Origin: DASPOF01 sp035626155
GTDB lineage: Bacteria; Desulfobacterota; Binatia; Binatales; Binataceae
DNA length: 7,019 nucleotides
Assembly: GCA_035626155.1 (NCBI GenBank)
Contig: DASPOF010000058.1
Coordinates: forward strand, 1 to 7,019
Direction of reading: 5' to 3'
Shown: piece by piece, positions 1 through 6,510 of the stretch
Position numbering within the stretch: the first letter of the stretch is position 1
How the letters are laid out: every line of letters starts with the position of its first letter
Program-made: the position numbers and the translations under genes
Notes under the pieces: generated by a model
Seen by the model: the letters and a program-made list of their open reading frames with translations, nothing else
The model's database searches: none
What the model was told of the DNA's origin: nothing

Positions 1-561
1 CGGACGGATGTGCCGCTCTCGGAGTTGGGGCGCACGCAGATGCGCGCGGCGCGCGATGCGATCGTCCACCGCTGGGGCACGGTCGCAATGTCGGACGTGT
101 TCGCCAGTCCGCTGGTGCGCGCTTTCGAGGGCGCCCGGCTGATTGCGGGCCAGGAGGCGCCGGTCGTCACGCTCGATGAGTTTCTCGAAGTCGATTTCGG
201 ATTGTTCGAGGGCCTCACTGCGGATGAAATCCGCGAGCGCCATCCGGCGGAGTATGCGCGATGGAACGCGGCCCGGCTCGCGGCGACTTACGCTTACCCC
301 GGCGGCGAGAGCCGCGCCGCTTTCGCCGCGCGGGTCGAGCGCGGCGCGGATCGGATGCTCTCGATCTGGGCGCCGAGTCGGCGCCCAGGCGCGACGCGCG
401 CGCTCACTGTTGCGCATCGCGGAGTCATCCGCGCGATCGTGCACTACCTGACCGGACTGTCGCCCGATGTCGAGCTCGGCTCCATCCAGGTGCTCGATTT
501 CGACGGCTCCTGGCGTGCGAGCGCGGTGGACGTGGTCGATCACCTTCGCGGCATCGAGTGA
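1..561 (+). CDS. Histidine phosphatase family protein (phosphoglycerate-mutase-like), 5'-truncated
   Basis: This is the C-terminal 186 residues of a histidine phosphatase superfamily (branch 2-type fold, His-phosphorylated intermediate) protein. The reading frame is open from the first base, and the visible text begins RTDVPLSELGRTQ, the usual segment just after the missing RHG(E/Q)T motif. The GTG at 10 is therefore an internal Val and not the start. Visible motifs are SPLVRA (second conserved Arg at visible residue 40), LEVDFGLFEGLTADEI (the region of the catalytic acid Glu), PGGES, and AHRGVIRAIVHYL, which carries the second active-site His (visible residue 139). The HRG in place of the commoner HGG is tolerated in the family. 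Substrates range from phosphoglycerate and alpha-ribazole phosphate to other phosphomonoesters, and none can be assigned here. It ends at TGA 559-561 and converges with the enoyl-CoA isomerase-like gene 40 nt away. Confidence 0.9.
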   Translation, partial: RTDVPLSELGRTQMRAARDAIVHRWGTVAMSDVFASPLVRAFEGARLIAGQEAPVVTLDEFLEVDFGLFEGLTADEIRERHPAEYARWNAARLAATYAYPGGESRAAFAARVERGADRMLSIWAPSRRPGATRALTVAHRGVIRAIVHYLTGLSPDVELGSIQVLDFDGSWRASAVDVVDHLRGIE

Positions 562-571
562 CGGCCGTCTT

Positions 572-610
572 ACGCCGGGTGTGACCGGCACGCGCCTGGC
601 GTCATTTTTT
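572..610. terminator. Possible weak terminator between convergent genes
   Basis: The 40-nt space between two convergent stop codons holds a perfect 5-bp stem, GCCGG 574-578 with CCGGC 585-589 and a 6-nt loop, and an outer ACGCC 572-576 / GGCGT 598-602 pairing. A run of six T lies at 605-610. The T-run is not directly adjacent to the short stem and also encodes the last two Lys codons of the minus-strand gene, so it may be coincidental. The position suits a terminator for the plus-strand phosphatase gene, but the structure is weak. Confidence 0.25.
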
Positions 611-1360
611 CGAGACTGAGCCGGCCTGCCTGGCAAACATTGTGCGCGCCTCCTCGGACGTCCAAATCGCCGCCAGCTCGGCCAGCTCCTCGGGCGGCTG
701 CGAGAGCACGCGCGCGACCGCCTCGCGCTGGATCGCACGCTTGGTGTGCCCGTACGCAAGCTGACCGCCGGCGGCGAGCCTGCGCGCCAGCTCGACGCAT
801 CGCTCCTCGAGCTTCGCCGGTTCGACGACTTCATCGACGAAGCCAAGCTCCAGCGCCTTGGCGGGCGGATGCACCTGCGCCTCGAGGAGGCCGAAGCGGA
901 CTGCCCGGTTCGGCAGCGCGAGCCGCGCAATCTCAAAGGCGCCGATCGGAAACGAAAGCCCGATCGCGGTCTCGTTGAGGCCGAACTTGTGCTCGCCCGT
1001 CTGCGTGATTCGGAAATCGCAGGCAAGCGCGATGATCGCGCCGCCGGCAATCGCATGTCCGTTGATCATCGCGACCGTCGGCTTGGGTATCGTCCAGAGC
1101 GCGAAAATGCCGTCCTTTTCGGAGCCGCCCAAATTGCCGACTCCGCTGGTGCGCGCGAGCACTTCCTTGAGGTCGAGGCCGGCGCTGAAGAAACGCCCGA
1201 TCCCGGTCACGATCAGCGCGCGGACGCTTGCGTCCTCGCGCGCCTCGCGGCATCGCTGGTAGAACGCTTCGTTGAAATCCCTGCTAATCGCGTTCGCCGG
1301 CGGCCGGTTCATGGTCAGCAGCCGCACGCCGTCGCCCAGGTCCTTCGCTTCGATCAGCAT
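602..1360 (-). CDS. Crotonase-family enzyme, probable delta3,delta2-enoyl-CoA isomerase-like
   Basis: The 252-residue protein has the usual length for a single-domain crotonase (enoyl-CoA hydratase/isomerase) enzyme, which is expected to act on acyl-CoA thioesters in the cytoplasm. The first oxyanion-hole loop is FSAGLDLKEV (residues 58-67). The second is INGHAIAGGAIIALACDFRI (99-118). FGLNETAIGL (126-135) carries a Glu at 130 that matches the second catalytic Glu of hydratases. The first hydratase Glu (E144 in the rat enzyme) aligns with Ile109 here. One Glu in a GLNET motif is the pattern I recall for mitochondrial delta3,delta2-enoyl-CoA isomerase (ECI1/DCI), so double-bond isomerisation fits better than hydration. 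The start ATG has a strong Shine-Dalgarno GGAGGAG (1370-1376), 9 nt upstream. It follows the methyltransferase gene by 36 nt on the same strand, a likely operon. The exact substrate is unknown. Confidence 0.88.
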   Translation of the reverse strand: MLIEAKDLGDGVRLLTMNRPPANAISRDFNEAFYQRCREAREDASVRALIVTGIGRFFSAGLDLKEVLARTSGVGNLGGSEKDGIFALWTIPKPTVAMINGHAIAGGAIIALACDFRITQTGEHKFGLNETAIGLSFPIGAFEIARLALPNRAVRFGLLEAQVHPPAKALELGFVDEVVEPAKLEERCVELARRLAAGGQLAYGHTKRAIQREAVARVLSQPPEELAELAAIWTSEEARTMFARQAGSVSKK

Positions 1361-1369
1361 CTGTTTTTT

Positions 1370-1376
1370 CTCCTCC
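1370..1376 (-). promoter_or_regulatory. Shine-Dalgarno of the enoyl-CoA isomerase-like gene
   Basis: On the minus strand this reads GGAGGAG, followed by nine A-rich bases and then the ATG at 1360-1358. It sits within the 36-nt gap after the methyltransferase stop codon, so the downstream gene has its own strong ribosome binding site. Confidence 0.8.
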
Positions 1377-1396
1377 GCTTTTCTTCTTCGTTTCGC

Positions 1397-2179
1397 TCAG
1401 ACCCGGCGCAGCACACCGAGCCATCTCCGGTCGCATTCATCGATCGGCGTCGTGAACGAGAGGTCCGTGTACGATGCGACCATCGTGAAGACGCCCGATG
1501 CGCGGGCGAGCAGGTCGAGCGTGCACGGCACCGTGTAGCGCACCGGCACGATATCGCGCGTGGCGACCGATCGGCCCGGAAATTTGATTTTGCACTCGAG
1601 TTCGAAGCTCGAATGGATTCCCGAATGCCAGGGCATCGGGCGGCTGAATGCGCGCACCTCGACGCGCGCATCGCCAACGCGAAGCGTCCTGCGCTTCCAC
1701 GTGGGGAGCGAGCGCATCGCGCGAATTCCGTCCATCCGATCGATGTCGATGCAATACAGGCCTCCGGGCCGCAGCATCCGGCCGACGCACTTCAGGTGCG
1801 TAAGAATCTCATCATTATCAGTCATCACCGGAAATGTCTCGGACATGAAGATGGCCGCATCGAAGGGGCGCTCGGGTATCCTGAAGTTCTGGATTTGGCG
1901 GCGGTAGAAGCGGATGCCGGCCAAATCGCGCGACTGGGCCCGCCCCGCCGCGATCATCGCCGGCGAGCGGTCGATTCCAACCACCTCGACGCCCTCCTGC
2001 GCGAGAATCTGCCCGTGCGGCGAGTTCCCCGACGCCACATCGAGCACGCGGCGCACGCGGCGGCGCATGTGCCGGCGCCATACGCGGCGCAGGAACCGGA
2101 CCTCATCGCCGATCTCATTGGGACCTTCCAGGTGGACCCGCCGGAAGATCGCCGGGAACTCGTAGATGCTGCGTTCCAT
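1397..2179 (-). CDS. Class I SAM-dependent methyltransferase, substrate unknown
   Basis: The 260-residue protein has a Rossmann-type class I methyltransferase fold. Motif I is RVLDVASGNSPHG (residues 44-56), the SAM-binding glycine-rich loop, here with DVASGN in place of the common DLGCGTG. Strand beta2 ends in VVGIDRSPAMI (66-76), where Asp70 should contact the SAM ribose. Motif IV-like FDAAIFMSETFPVMTD (106-121) and LRPGGLYCIDID (136-147) follow. A C-terminal beta-rich part (about 165-260) probably covers the substrate site. The ATG at 2179 gives a product starting MERSIYEFP. The frame continues upstream with an alternative GTG at 2200 (adds VPLSSSR), and neither start has a clear Shine-Dalgarno. 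I prefer the ATG. The open frame reaches 2509, but that part overlaps the opposite CoA-transferase gene and lacks family similarity. It is first in a probable unit with the enoyl-CoA isomerase-like gene. Whether it methylates a small molecule or a macromolecule is not visible. Confidence 0.82.
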   Translation of the reverse strand: MERSIYEFPAIFRRVHLEGPNEIGDEVRFLRRVWRRHMRRRVRRVLDVASGNSPHGQILAQEGVEVVGIDRSPAMIAAGRAQSRDLAGIRFYRRQIQNFRIPERPFDAAIFMSETFPVMTDNDEILTHLKCVGRMLRPGGLYCIDIDRMDGIRAMRSLPTWKRRTLRVGDARVEVRAFSRPMPWHSGIHSSFELECKIKFPGRSVATRDIVPVRYTVPCTLDLLARASGVFTMVASYTDLSFTTPIDECDRRWLGVLRRV

Positions 2180-2231
2180 GCGTGATGAGGATAGCGGCAC
2201 CGCAACGGCGCGCAAGCCAACGCCCGGCCGA

Positions 2232-2261
2232 TTGAGATTCGCCCGCCAACCGAATGATAAT
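2232..2261 (+). promoter_or_regulatory. Predicted sigma70-type promoter for the CoA-transferase gene
   Basis: TTGAGA (2232-2237) and GATAAT (2256-2261) each match five of six consensus bases (TTGACA, TATAAT) and are separated by 18 nt, within the accepted range. Transcription would begin near 2268-2270, giving a leader of about 45 nt that contains the Shine-Dalgarno. The stretch directly after the -10 is purely G/C (see the alternating CG tract). I saw no comparably good promoter facing the methyltransferase gene in this 135-nt divergent region. Confidence 0.6.
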
Positions 2262-2264
2262 GCC

Positions 2265-2277
2265 CGCGCGCGCGCGC
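2265..2277. repeat. Alternating CG tract at the predicted transcription start
   Basis: Thirteen bases of strictly alternating C and G lie 3 bp downstream of the predicted -10 hexamer, so the discriminator and initiation region are wholly G/C. Alternating CG is the sequence type most prone to left-handed Z-DNA. In a GC-rich genome it may also be chance. Confidence 0.6.
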
Positions 2278-2293
2278 AAGCCCGCCCAAACCG

Positions 2294-2301
2294 TAGGAGG
2301 G
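2294..2301 (+). promoter_or_regulatory. Shine-Dalgarno of the CoA-transferase gene
   Basis: TAGGAGGG is a near-perfect anti-16S match. The 13-nt gap to the ATG at 2315 is somewhat long, but no other in-frame start lies closer. The protein from this ATG begins exactly where the family normally does. Confidence 0.75.
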
Positions 2302-2314
2302 AAGCGAGAACACG

Positions 2315-3529
2315 ATGAGCAAACCGCTTGCGGGAATCAAAGTGATCGAGATCGGGCAGGAGATACAGGGGCCGTTCGCGGCTCTCTTCCTCGCCGACCT
2401 CGGCGCCGAAATCGTAAAGATCGAGAACAAGGAAACCGGCGACATCAGCCGCTGGATGTTCACCTCGGTGATCGGCGGTCCCGGCGCGAAGAACCCGATG
2501 GTCTCGCACTACTTCCTCGCGATGAACCGGGGCAAGCGCAGCATCGCCGCCGACTTGAAGAAGCCCGAGGCGGCCGAGATCGTGCGGCGAATGGCGAAGA
2601 CTTACGACGTGCTGGTCACCAACTATCGTCCCGGAGTTCTCGATCGGCTCGGGCTCGGCTACGAAGATCTTCGCGCGATAAATCCCAGGCTGGTCTATGC
2701 GCAGGGGAGCTCATGGGGCCCCAAGGGTCCGTGGGTGACGCGGCCGAGCCGCGACACGCTCGCGCAGGCGGCCAGCGGGCTGATGGCGAAGAACGGGATG
2801 CCGTCGGACCCGCCGCTCCCCGCCGGCATTCTGCTCGCCGATCACGCGGGCGGGCTCACCCTTGCCGGCGGAATTCTGGCGGCGCTGGTCGCGCGCGAGC
2901 GCACCGGCAACGGGCAGAAGGTCGATGCGTCGATTTACGGCACGATGATCGCCCTGCAAGGGATGGAAATCGACTATACGTCGCTCACCGGACAGGAGCC
3001 GGAGCGCGCCGGCCGCGGCCATCAATTCCTCCACGGAGTATGGGGCTCGTATCCGACCAGCGACGGATACATCTGCCTGGCGGGAGTGGATGAAAAGCGA
3101 TGGCCGGACTTTTGCCGCATCCTCGGCATTCAGCACATCGAGAAGGACCCCGATATCTCCGGCGGCGTGGTGCGCAATTTCCACGGCGACAAGATTCAAG
3201 CCGTGCTCGATGAAATCTTTCCCAGGAAAACCAGCCGGGAATGGCTGGATGAACTCCACGACGCCGACATCCTCGCTACCGAGGTCGTCGATTACACGAC
3301 CGTGCTCCAAAGCGAGCAGGCGCGCGCCAACGGATACCTGCTGGAGCTCGACCATCCGGCGGCCGGAAAGATACTCGTGAGCGGCGGCCCGGTATCGATC
3401 AACAGCGAGATCAATGGCGAGGCGAAATCGCCGCCCGAACTTGGGCAACATACCGAGGAGGTGATGATCGAACTCGGCTACACATGGGAGGAGATCGCGG
3501 CGATTCGCGAAACGGGCGCGATCCTTTAG
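2315..3529 (+). CDS. Class III CoA-transferase (CaiB/BaiF, formyl-CoA transferase family)
   Basis: The 404-residue protein has the standard length of family III CoA-transferases, which move CoA between a donor acyl-CoA and a carboxylic acid acceptor through an aspartyl thioester. They are usually intertwined homodimers in the cytoplasm. The N-terminus, PLAGIKVIEIGQEIQGPFAA (residues 4-23), and LADLGAEIVKIE (27-38) are the classic opening. NRGKRSIAADLK (71-82), DVLVTNYRPGVLDRLGLGY (98-116) and NPRLVYAQGSSWGPKGP (123-139) follow. The catalytic Asp is Asp147 in RDTLAQAASG. LLADHAGGLTLAGGILAAL (173-191) and the GQKVDASIYGTMI helix (200-212) complete the large domain, and the small domain and PPELGQHTEEVM (373-384) are present near the C-terminus. 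Donor and acceptor are not predictable from this. It is transcribed divergently from the methyltransferase/isomerase pair, and a link to acyl-CoA metabolism is plausible but inferred. Confidence 0.95.
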   Translation: MSKPLAGIKVIEIGQEIQGPFAALFLADLGAEIVKIENKETGDISRWMFTSVIGGPGAKNPMVSHYFLAMNRGKRSIAADLKKPEAAEIVRRMAKTYDVLVTNYRPGVLDRLGLGYEDLRAINPRLVYAQGSSWGPKGPWVTRPSRDTLAQAASGLMAKNGMPSDPPLPAGILLADHAGGLTLAGGILAALVARERTGNGQKVDASIYGTMIALQGMEIDYTSLTGQEPERAGRGHQFLHGVWGSYPTSDGYICLAGVDEKRWPDFCRILGIQHIEKDPDISGGVVRNFHGDKIQAVLDEIFPRKTSREWLDELHDADILATEVVDYTTVLQSEQARANGYLLELDHPAAGKILVSGGPVSINSEINGEAKSPPELGQHTEEVMIELGYTWEEIAAIRETGAIL

Positions 3530-3553
3530 CGGGCTGTTGAGAAAACCGAGATC

Positions 3554-3577
3554 CGCGCAGTTCGGCCGCCCTGCGCG
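3554..3577 (+). terminator. Stem-loop after the CoA-transferase gene, possible terminator
   Basis: CGCGCAG (3554-3560) pairs perfectly with CTGCGCG (3571-3577) around a 10-nt loop, starting 24 nt after the CoA-transferase stop. Only a short TTT follows at 3580-3582, so it is not a textbook intrinsic terminator. It could equally be part of the eno leader if transcription reads through. Confidence 0.35.
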
Positions 3578-3619
3578 CATTTCGAGCGGCAATGAAGAAT
3601 GGCAGAGTAGTAGAAGTTC

Positions 3620-3651
3620 CTCTCGCGGTCCGTTACCTGGGCGCGCGAGAG
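3620..3651 (+). other. Stem-loop in the eno leader
   Basis: CTCTCGCG (3620-3627) and CGCGAGAG (3644-3651) form a perfect 8-bp stem with a 16-nt loop. The stem ends 22 nt before the eno ATG and 10 nt before its Shine-Dalgarno, so in RNA it would sit just upstream of the ribosome landing site. I do not recognise it as a known riboswitch or leader family. I saw no convincing promoter in 3530-3673. Confidence 0.5.
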
Positions 3652-3661
3652 CGCAAACGAT

Positions 3662-3665
3662 GAGG
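3662..3665 (+). promoter_or_regulatory. Shine-Dalgarno of eno, selects ATG 3674
   Basis: GAGG lies 8 nt before the ATG at 3674, which is ideal spacing. The frame also contains a TTG at 3668, but that would leave only 2 nt after the Shine-Dalgarno, so the ATG is the better start. Confidence 0.65.
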
Positions 3666-3673
3666 CTTTGACA

Positions 3674-4978
3674 ATGGCTTTGGCAACCACAATCACCGAA
3701 ATCAAGGCGCGAGAAATTCTCGACTCGCGCGGAAATCCCACAATCGAGGTCGATGTCCATCTCGGGGGCGGCGCGATGGGCCGCGCCGCGGTCCCCTCGG
3801 GCGCGTCCACCGGGGTCCACGAGGCGCTCGAACTTCGCGACGGCGACCCCAAGCGCTACGGCGGCAAAGGCGTGCTCAAGGCAGTCGCCAACGTGAACCA
3901 CGTGATCGCGCCCGCGCTCGAGGGCGCCGACTGCGCGAACCAGCAGGTGATCGACGAGGCGCTCATCGCGCTCGACGGCACGGAGAACAAATCGAAGCTC
4001 GGAGCCAACGCGATCCTTGGCGTGTCGATCGCCGCGGCGCACGCCGCGGCCGCGGCCCGGCGCGTGCCGCTCTACAAGTATCTCAATCCGGATGCGCACG
4101 TGATGCCGGTGCCGATGATGAACGTGCTCAACGGCGGGAAGCACGCGGACTCCAGCGTGGACATGCAGGAGTTCATGATCGTGCCGCTCGGCGCGCCGAC
4201 GTTTCCCGAGGCGATCCGCGCGGGCGCGGAGGTCTTCCATGCGCTGGCCGCGGTGCTCAAGGGCCGCGGGCAATCGACGAACGTCGGCGATGAGGGCGGG
4301 TTTGCGCCCAACTTGCGCAACAACGAGGAGCCGCTCGAGGTGATCCTCGAAGCGATCGCGCGGGCCGGCTACCGTCCCGGCGCGGATGTCGCGATCGCGC
4401 TCGATCCCGCATCCAGCGAGTTCTTCGAGAACGGCCGCTACGTTTTTGCGCGCTCCGACAAGAGTTCGCGCAGCGCGGCGGAGATGGTGCAGTTCTATCG
4501 CGCGTGGCTGGATCGCTTCCCCATCGTCTCGCTCGAGGACGGGCTGGCCGAAGACGATTGGGCGGGATGGCAGATACTCAACCGCGAACTCGGCTCCCGC
4601 GTGCAGTTGGTCGGCGACGATATATTCGTGACCAGCGTGAGCCGGCTCGAGCGCGGCATAAATGAGAAGACCGCGAACTCGATTCTGATCAAGCTCAACC
4701 AGATCGGCACGCTCACCGAGACTCTGCGCGCGATCGAGATCGCCCGCGCCGCCGGCTTTACCGCGGTCATCTCGCATCGCTCGGGCGAAACCGAAGACAC
4801 CACGATCGCCGACCTGGCCGTCGCAACCGGCGTGGGCCAGATCAAGACCGGCTCGATGAGCCGCAGCGAGCGAATCGCGAAGTACAACCGGCTGCTGCGG
4901 ATCGCGGAGGAGCTCGGATCGAGAGCGAGATACCCGGGAGCGGCCGCCTTCGATCGTGCGGGAGGGCGCCGGCGATGA
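3674..4978 (+). CDS. eno: Enolase (phosphopyruvate hydratase)
   Basis: Enolase interconverts 2-phosphoglycerate and phosphoenolpyruvate in glycolysis and gluconeogenesis, using two Mg2+ ions in the cytoplasm. The 434-residue product has normal family length and all key elements: REILDSRGNPTIEVDV (13-28), the mobile loop PSGAST (41-46), His157 in GGKHADSSVDMQEFM (Glu166 included), Glu207 in NVGDEGGFAPN, and the metal ligands Asp244 (ALDP), Glu288 (SLEDGL) and Asp315 (VGDD). Catalytic Lys340 lies in LIKLNQIGT, His368-Arg369-Ser370 in SHRSGETEDT, and Lys391 in QIKTGS. DSSVDMQEF replaces the more usual NNVDIQEF, a harmless-looking variant. The C-terminus ends in a basic tail, RAGGRRR, encoded by bases that also hold the gpmI ribosome binding site. 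The stop overlaps the gpmI ATG as ATGA (4975-4978), so the two are almost certainly co-transcribed. The start is chosen by the Shine-Dalgarno at 3662. Confidence 0.98.
   Translation: MALATTITEIKAREILDSRGNPTIEVDVHLGGGAMGRAAVPSGASTGVHEALELRDGDPKRYGGKGVLKAVANVNHVIAPALEGADCANQQVIDEALIALDGTENKSKLGANAILGVSIAAAHAAAAARRVPLYKYLNPDAHVMPVPMMNVLNGGKHADSSVDMQEFMIVPLGAPTFPEAIRAGAEVFHALAAVLKGRGQSTNVGDEGGFAPNLRNNEEPLEVILEAIARAGYRPGADVAIALDPASSEFFENGRYVFARSDKSSRSAAEMVQFYRAWLDRFPIVSLEDGLAEDDWAGWQILNRELGSRVQLVGDDIFVTSVSRLERGINEKTANSILIKLNQIGTLTETLRAIEIARAAGFTAVISHRSGETEDTTIADLAVATGVGQIKTGSMSRSERIAKYNRLLRIAEELGSRARYPGAAAFDRAGGRRR
4960..4966 (+). promoter_or_regulatory. Shine-Dalgarno of gpmI inside the 3' end of eno
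   Basis: GGGAGGG lies 8 nt before the gpmI ATG at 4975 and within the last codons of eno. With the ATGA stop-start overlap at 4975-4978 this suits re-initiation by ribosomes finishing enolase, and it supports this ATG as the true start. Confidence 0.75.
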
Positions 4979-6510
4979 GCACAAGGCCGGCGGTCGCGGC
5001 GCTGATCATTTTCGACGGGTGGGGAATCCGCGCCGCGCGGGAGGCGAACGCGATCGCGATGGCGCGCACGCCGGTCATGACTCGCCTGTGGGCGAGCGCC
5101 GCGCACGCGGAGATCGACGCCTCGGGCGAGTCGGTCGGCCTCCCGCCCGGCATCATGGGCAATTCCGAGGTGGGCCACCTGACGATCGGCGCAGGGCGCG
5201 TGATCTTCCAGGACCTGATGCGCATCACCAAGGCGATCGAGTCGGGCGCATTCAATCGCAATCCGAAGCTGCTCGGCGCGATTGCGGCGGCGAAATCCGC
5301 CGGCCGCACCCTCCACGTGTGGGGACTCCTGTCCGACGGAAGCGTGCATAGCCATATCGATCATCTCTTCGCGCTGCTCGATCTCGCCGCGGCCCAGCGA
5401 GTCGGCCAGCTCGCGGTGCACGCAGTGCTCGACGGACGCGACAAGCCGCCGCGCTCGGCGCTCCCGTTCATCGACGCGCTCGAAGCGAAGCTCAAGGCGA
5501 TCGGCCGCGGCCGGATCGCAACCGTGCAGGGACGCTACTACGCGATGGATCGCGACAAGCGATGGGACCGTATCGAGCGCGCGTGGCGGGCGGTCGTCGA
5601 TGGCGAGGGCCACTCGGCCGCGACCGCTCGGGAAGCGGTCGAGAGGTCATACGCCGCGGACAAGGGCGATGAGTTCGTCGAGCCGTACGTGATTGGTGCG
5701 CCGGTGCGCCTGGCCGATGGCGACCAGGTGATTTGCTACAACTTTCGCGCCGACCGCGCGCGCGAACTCACCGCGGCGCTGGCGCTGGATAATTTCTCCG
5801 GCTTCGCGCGCCCGCGCTATCCGAAAGTCGGCTACGTTTGCATGACCGAATACGACCGGTCGTTCGGATTGCCGCTCGCGTTCGGACCCGAGGACGTGAA
5901 GAACACGCTCGCCGAGATGCTCGCGAAGGCCGGGATTCGCAATCTCCGCATCGCGGAAACCGAGAAATACGCGCACGTGACCTACTTCCTCAACGGCGGA
6001 GTCGAGAAGCCATTCCCGCTCGAAGAGCGCGTGCTGATCCCGTCATCGAAGGTCGCGACCTACGATCTCGAGCCCACGATGCGCGCGGCCGAGATCGCCG
6101 ATCGGGCCGCAAAGGAAATCGAGGGCGGCGCGTTCGGCGTCGTGGTGATGAACTTTGCCAATCCCGACATGGTCGGCCATACGGGGAATCTGGATGCGAC
6201 CGTAAAGGCGGTCGAGGCGGCCGATACGGCGCTCGGCGTCGTGATCGCGGCGGTCGAGAAACGCCATGGCGTCGCGCTGATCACCGCCGACCATGGCAAT
6301 GCCGAATTCATGGCCGACCCGGCGACCGGCCAGCCGCACACGGCCCATACGACCTATCCGGTGCCGCTGATCCTGGTCGATCCAAACTTCAAGGGAAAGT
6401 TGAAGATTGGCGGGACGCTCGCCGATGTGGCGCCGACGTTCCTTGGGATGCTCGGGATCGCGGCGCCGCCCGACATGACCGGCCACGATCTGCGGGTCGA
6501 GCAAGCCTAG
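4975..6510 (+). CDS. gpmI: 2,3-bisphosphoglycerate-independent phosphoglycerate mutase
   Basis: This enzyme interconverts 3-phosphoglycerate and 2-phosphoglycerate through a phosphoserine intermediate and belongs to the alkaline phosphatase superfamily with two Mn2+-type metal sites. At 511 residues it is full length. Asp14 in IFDGWG and the nucleophile Ser64 in MGNSEVGHLTIGAGR (61-75) are present. The inserted transferase domain shows SDGSVHSHIDHL (His125), DGRDKPP (153-159), GRYYAMDRDKRW (186-197) and NFRADRAREL (Arg258, Arg261). TEKYAHVTYFLNGG includes Lys331. The returning phosphatase domain supplies Asp398 and His402 (NPDMVGHTG), Asp439-His440 (TADHGN) and His458 (PHTAHT). The only oddity is Lys157 where the enterobacterial motif has Thr (DGRDTPP), a position that also varies in Bacillus. 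It is coupled to eno, so adjacent glycolytic steps share one message. Confidence 0.98.
   Translation: MSTRPAVAALIIFDGWGIRAAREANAIAMARTPVMTRLWASAAHAEIDASGESVGLPPGIMGNSEVGHLTIGAGRVIFQDLMRITKAIESGAFNRNPKLLGAIAAAKSAGRTLHVWGLLSDGSVHSHIDHLFALLDLAAAQRVGQLAVHAVLDGRDKPPRSALPFIDALEAKLKAIGRGRIATVQGRYYAMDRDKRWDRIERAWRAVVDGEGHSAATAREAVERSYAADKGDEFVEPYVIGAPVRLADGDQVICYNFRADRARELTAALALDNFSGFARPRYPKVGYVCMTEYDRSFGLPLAFGPEDVKNTLAEMLAKAGIRNLRIAETEKYAHVTYFLNGGVEKPFPLEERVLIPSSKVATYDLEPTMRAAEIADRAAKEIEGGAFGVVVMNFANPDMVGHTGNLDATVKAVEAADTALGVVIAAVEKRHGVALITADHGNAEFMADPATGQPHTAHTTYPVPLILVDPNFKGKLKIGGTLADVAPTFLGMLGIAAPPDMTGHDLRVEQA

Noticed and set aside
10..12. GTG as the start of the histidine phosphatase gene
   Set aside because: The frame is open upstream to the window edge and the RHG catalytic motif that must precede this segment is absent, so the gene begins outside the window.
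746..2185. A 479-codon plus-strand open frame opposite the methyltransferase and enoyl-CoA isomerase-like genes
   Set aside because: It is a shadow of two genes with clear motifs on the other strand, and the translation is Arg/His/Asp-rich with no family signal.
2180..2509. A 110-residue N-terminal extension of the methyltransferase
   Set aside because: The extension would overlap the opposite CoA-transferase 5' end and the divergent promoter, and it has no methyltransferase-like sequence; the fold begins after ATG 2179.
3537..3565. TTGAGA at 3537 as the -35 of an eno promoter
   Set aside because: No acceptable -10 hexamer occurs 15 to 19 nt downstream; the region is G/C-rich there.
2711..4984. 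A 757-codon open frame on the minus strand across the CoA-transferase and eno genes
   Set aside because: It is antisense to two certain genes, has low-complexity Arg/Ala/Asp-rich composition with no recognisable domain, and is the expected product of GC-rich codon bias.
4495..5613. A 372-codon minus-strand open frame across the eno/gpmI junction
   Set aside because: It is antisense to two well-conserved enzymes and has no recognisable domain.
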